DNA from: DATAQC01 sp046263055
Lineage (GTDB): Bacteria; Actinomycetota; Acidimicrobiia; Acidimicrobiales; AC-14
NCBI GenBank assembly: GCA_046263055.1
Contig: JBHELO010000143.1
Location: 1-8,686 of the forward strand
Reading direction: 5' to 3'
DNA: 8,686 nt
Shown piece by piece: positions 5,545-8,686 of the stretch; position 1 is the stretch's first letter, and every line of letters begins with the position of its first letter. The notes below the pieces were generated by a model. That model ran no database searches. It saw nothing but the letters and a program-made list of their open reading frames with translations, and was not told where the DNA came from. Both the position numbers and the translations under genes were made by a program.

Positions 5545-5940
5545 ATGCCCTCCTTCACGGTCGGCCAGGCGGCCGAGCTCCTCGGGGTCAGCGCCGACAC
5601 CGTCCGCCGGTGGGTCGACAGCGGCCAGCTCCCGGCGGCACGAAGCTCGGCGGGGCGGCGACGGGTGGACGGCGCCGACCTTGCCCGGTTCTCGGTGGAA
5701 CGGGCCGGCGACCCATCGGCCGTGCCGGTGGCCGAGTCGGCCCGCAACCACTTCCCGGGGCTGGTGACCAAGGTGACCAAGGACACTGTGATGGCCCAGG
5801 TGGAGATACAGGCCGGACCGTTCCGGGTGGTGTCGCTCATGAGCCGGGAGGCGGCCGACGAGCTGCGCCTCGGCCCCGGCGTGCTGGCGGTGGCGTCGGT
5901 GAAGTCCACCAACGTCGTCGTCGAGGTGCCACCAGCGTGA
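5545..5940 (+). CDS. Molybdate-responsive HTH-Mop (TOBE) transcriptional regulator
   Basis: The protein has 131 residues. Residues 4-50 form an excisionase/MerR-type helix-turn-helix (FTVGQAAELLGVSADTVRRW, then GRRRVDGADLARF). Residues 65-131 form one Mop/TOBE domain: SARNHFPGLVTKV, DTVMAQVEIQ, VVSLMSREAADELRLGPG and the closing VKSTNVVVEV, which matches the K-(A/S)-T-x-V motif of molybdate-binding Mop domains. Mop domains bind molybdate or tungstate, usually as oligomers. E. coli ModE instead has a winged helix and two Mop units, so this is the short one-Mop type. The start at 5545 is chosen for the AGGTAGG Shine-Dalgarno at 5529-5535; ATG at 5536 and TTG at 5524 are alternatives. The gene leads the modABC operon and its stop overlaps the modA start (GTGA), so it likely senses cytoplasmic molybdate and controls its own operon. 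Whether it represses or activates cannot be told. Confidence 0.88.
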   Translation: MPSFTVGQAAELLGVSADTVRRWVDSGQLPAARSSAGRRRVDGADLARFSVERAGDPSAVPVAESARNHFPGLVTKVTKDTVMAQVEIQAGPFRVVSLMSREAADELRLGPGVLAVASVKSTNVVVEVPPA

Positions 5941-6842
5941 GCCGGCACCGGCCCGGTCACGTCCGGCCGTCGTTTGCGGCGCAGGCTGCGGGGCTCGCCC
6001 GGGCCGAGGACCGGAGTGGTGACGTCCGACCGTCGTTCGCCGCCCTGGCTGCGGTCGTCGCCGTGGCCCTGGCCGGGGTGGCCTGTGCGTCGACGGCCAG
6101 GTCGCCCTCCACCCGCGCCGCCTCCCCCTCGGCCACGGCTCCTGGGATGGCGGCCGCCGGGCCCCTCGCCGGCGCCCTCACGGTGTTCGCAGCGGCGTCG
6201 CTGACGGAGGCGTTCACCACGGCCGAGGCCGCCCTGGCCCGGTCCCATCCCGGTCTCGACGTCCGCTTCGCCTTCGCCGGGTCCAACGCCCTGGCCACCC
6301 AGATCCGCCAGGGGGCGCCGGCCGACGTGTTCGCAGCGGCCGACACCGCCAGCATGCAGGCACTGGTGGATGCCCACCTGGTGGACAGGCCCGCCACCTT
6401 CGTGCGCAACCAGCTGGAGATCGCCGTCAGCCCCGGCAACCCCAAGCGGATCGCCGGCCTGGCCGACCTGGCCCGGCCGGGCGTCACCGTGGTGCTGGGG
6501 GCGGCCGGGGTGCCGGCCGGGGACTACGCCCGCCAGGCGCTGGCGGCGGCGGGGGTCGCCGGCGTCCCTCGGTCGTTCGAGGCCGACGTGAAGTCGGCGC
6601 TGGCCAAGGTGACGTCAGGCGAGGCCGACGCCGCCATCGTGTACGCCACCGACGTGGCGGCCGCCGGGTCGACGGTGGCCGGCGTGGGCGTCCCCGACGC
6701 CGACCAGCCGGCCATCGCCTACCCGATCGCCGTGGTCACGGGAACGAGGAACGGGGCGGCGGCCCAGGCCTTCGTGGATTCGGCGGTGTCGGGCGACGTG
6801 CAGAAGGCGCTGGACGCTGCCGGGTTCATCCCGCCCCCGTAA
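5937..6842 (+). CDS. modA: Molybdate ABC transporter, substrate-binding lipoprotein ModA
   Basis: The protein has 301 residues from a GTG that overlaps the regulator stop (GTGA); GAGGTG nine bases upstream is a good Shine-Dalgarno. Residues 35-50 are hydrophobic and end at VALAGVAC50, a plausible lipobox, so the protein is probably a lipoprotein on the outer face of the membrane. A Ser/Ala/Pro linker (51-77) precedes the binding domain. ModA signatures follow: LTVFAAASLTEAF (81-93), FAFAGSNALATQI (111-123), GAPADVFAAAD (126-136), VPAGDYARQAL (192-202), EADVKSALAKV (215-225) and ADAAIVYATDV (230-240). By comparison with E. coli ModA, S88, S116, A194, V218 and Y236 should bind molybdate. Oddly, the N-terminus before the hydrophobic segment is long and contains a duplicated VRPSFAA-x-AA motif 21 residues apart. 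Family call is firm; tungstate may also be bound. Confidence 0.93.
   Translation: MSRHRPGHVRPSFAAQAAGLARAEDRSGDVRPSFAALAAVVAVALAGVACASTARSPSTRAASPSATAPGMAAAGPLAGALTVFAAASLTEAFTTAEAALARSHPGLDVRFAFAGSNALATQIRQGAPADVFAAADTASMQALVDAHLVDRPATFVRNQLEIAVSPGNPKRIAGLADLARPGVTVVLGAAGVPAGDYARQALAAAGVAGVPRSFEADVKSALAKVTSGEADAAIVYATDVAAAGSTVAGVGVPDADQPAIAYPIAVVTGTRNGAAAQAFVDSAVSGDVQKALDAAGFIPPP
5956..6054 (+). repeat. Imperfect 36-bp direct repeat, 63 bp apart, in the modA 5' end
   Basis: Positions 5956-5991 and 6019-6054 match at 30 of 36 bases, and weaker similarity extends about 11 bases upstream of each copy. The shift of 63 bp equals 21 codons, so the frame is kept and both copies encode VRPSFAA-x-AA. 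Differences include a silent TTT/TTC change in the Phe codon, so the duplication is not brand new. It lengthens the n-region of the ModA signal peptide. Confidence 0.85.
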
Positions 6843-6894
6843 GGCACGGCGCCCGTCCCGGCCCGGGTCGGCGCTCACGGCCGTCGCCCCCGCG

Positions 6895-7646
6895 GTGCTG
6901 GCGGCGGGGGCCGGGGGGCTCGTCCTGGTGCCGCTGGCCGGGCTCGTCCAGCGGGCCCCATGGTCGTCGCTCGGGACGCAGGTGCGCGGCCACGAGGCGG
7001 TGGCCGCACTGCGCCTGTCCATGGAGACGTCGGTCGGGGCCCTCGCCCTGTCGGCCATCCTCGGGGTGCCGTTGGCCTGGGTCCTGGCCCGCCGCCGCTT
7101 CCCGGGCCGGGCCCTGCTGCGGGCCCTGGTGACCGTGCCCATGGTGCTGCCCCCCGTGGTCGGAGGGATCGCCCTGCTGTACGCCTTCGGTCGCCAGGGC
7201 CTGGTCGGCCGGGCCTTGTTCGACGTCACCGGCTGGCGGTTCGTGTTCAACACCAGTGGGGCGATCGTGGCCGAGGCGTTCGTGGCCATGCCGTTCCTGG
7301 TGGTGACGGCCGAGGCCGCCTTCGGGTCCCTGGACCGGCGGGCCGAGGAGGCGGCCGCCACCCTCGGGGCCCGGCCCGGCTACCGCTTCCGGCGGGTCAC
7401 CCTACCGGCGGTGGCGCCCGCCCTGGCCGCCGGCGCGGCGTTGACCTGGGCCCGGGCGCTGGGCGAGTTCGGCGCCACCATCACCTTCGCCGGCAACCTC
7501 CCGGGTCGGACGCAGACGACGCCACTGCTCGTGTACCTGGACATCGAGTCCGGTCGCGACGGCACCGCGTTGGCCCTGTCCATCGTGCTCCTGGCCGTGT
7601 CGCTGGCGGTGCTGGTCGGCCTGAGGGGCCGCTGGTTGGGGCGAGG

Positions 7647-7650
<4 letters not shown>
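6895..7650 (+). CDS. modB: Molybdate ABC transporter permease ModB
   Basis: The protein has 251 residues from the GTG at 6895. It is strongly hydrophobic, with about five or six membrane segments (near 3-18, 46-65, 77-97, 120-140, 172-190 and 224-243). Residues 151-171, EEAAATLGARPGYRFRRVTLP, are the EAA loop that docks onto the ATPase ModC, with the conserved G and LP. ALGEFGATITFAGN (188-201) and TQTTPLLVYLDIESG (206-220) are typical of ModB. It forms the channel through which molybdate delivered by ModA enters. The start is uncertain: the frame stays open upstream into modA, and the first hydrophobic segment seems to begin before 6895 (ALTAVAPAV), but no upstream ATG, GTG or TTG is in frame. 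No Shine-Dalgarno is visible before the GTG. The stop overlaps the modC start as GTGA. Confidence 0.92.

Positions 7651-8686
<1,036 letters not shown>

Noticed and set aside
5234..5767. Several open frames on both strands across the 13-bp repeat array and beyond
   Set aside because: The 13-bp period shifts frame in each unit, composition is repeat-driven, and no ribosome site or domain is seen.
5957..6487. Minus-strand frames antisense to modA
   Set aside because: They are shadows of a well-supported ModA frame and show no domain of their own.

Overview
The window is a very GC-rich bacterial segment with strong G/C at third codon positions, GTG starts and 4-base start/stop overlaps. This fits a high-GC actinobacterium. 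A member of Acidimicrobiia or a relative is my guess from overall style; no marker gene in the window fixes the taxon.

Layout. (1) Positions 36-3248 hold a tightly divergent pair. On the minus strand is a Rieske [2Fe-2S] protein fused to a long uncharacterised helical domain. On the plus strand is a phytoene-desaturase/PYROXD2-like FAD oxidoreductase. Only about 6-9 bp separate the two start codons. (2) Positions 3422-3832 (minus) encode a small protein I do not recognise. Its 3' end carries a 27-bp tandem duplication that copies the stop codon. Its upstream region has a strong Shine-Dalgarno, a perfect GTGAAA-AC-TTTCAC palindrome and a two-unit 11-bp direct repeat (GTTCACC) resembling an actinobacterial PHO box. 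(3) Positions 4023-5129 (minus) encode a secreted protein with a signal peptide, a DUF642/choice-anchor-like beta-sandwich and a Cys-containing repetitive tail. (4) Positions 5130-5544 are a long intergenic region with a candidate promoter for the secreted protein, an array of eight 13-bp repeats each contributing one GATC, and short inverted repeats ahead of the next operon. (5) Positions 5545-8686 (plus) are a molybdate uptake operon: a one-component HTH-Mop regulator, then modA, modB and modC, with modC running off the window end.

How the genes work together. In the operon ModA should capture molybdate outside the membrane, ModB form the channel, and ModC drive transport by ATP hydrolysis. 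The HTH-Mop protein presumably senses cytoplasmic molybdate and tunes the operon. Regulator/modA and modB/modC overlap as GTGA, which suggests translational coupling. The Rieske and FAD genes may share a redox role by position, but no substrate can be read from the sequence. Most of the unexplained signal is regulatory or repeat DNA: the 13-bp array, the PHO-box-like repeat with its nearby palindrome, and two in-frame duplications inside genes. I see no RNA genes, CRISPR arrays, insertion sequences or phage genes.
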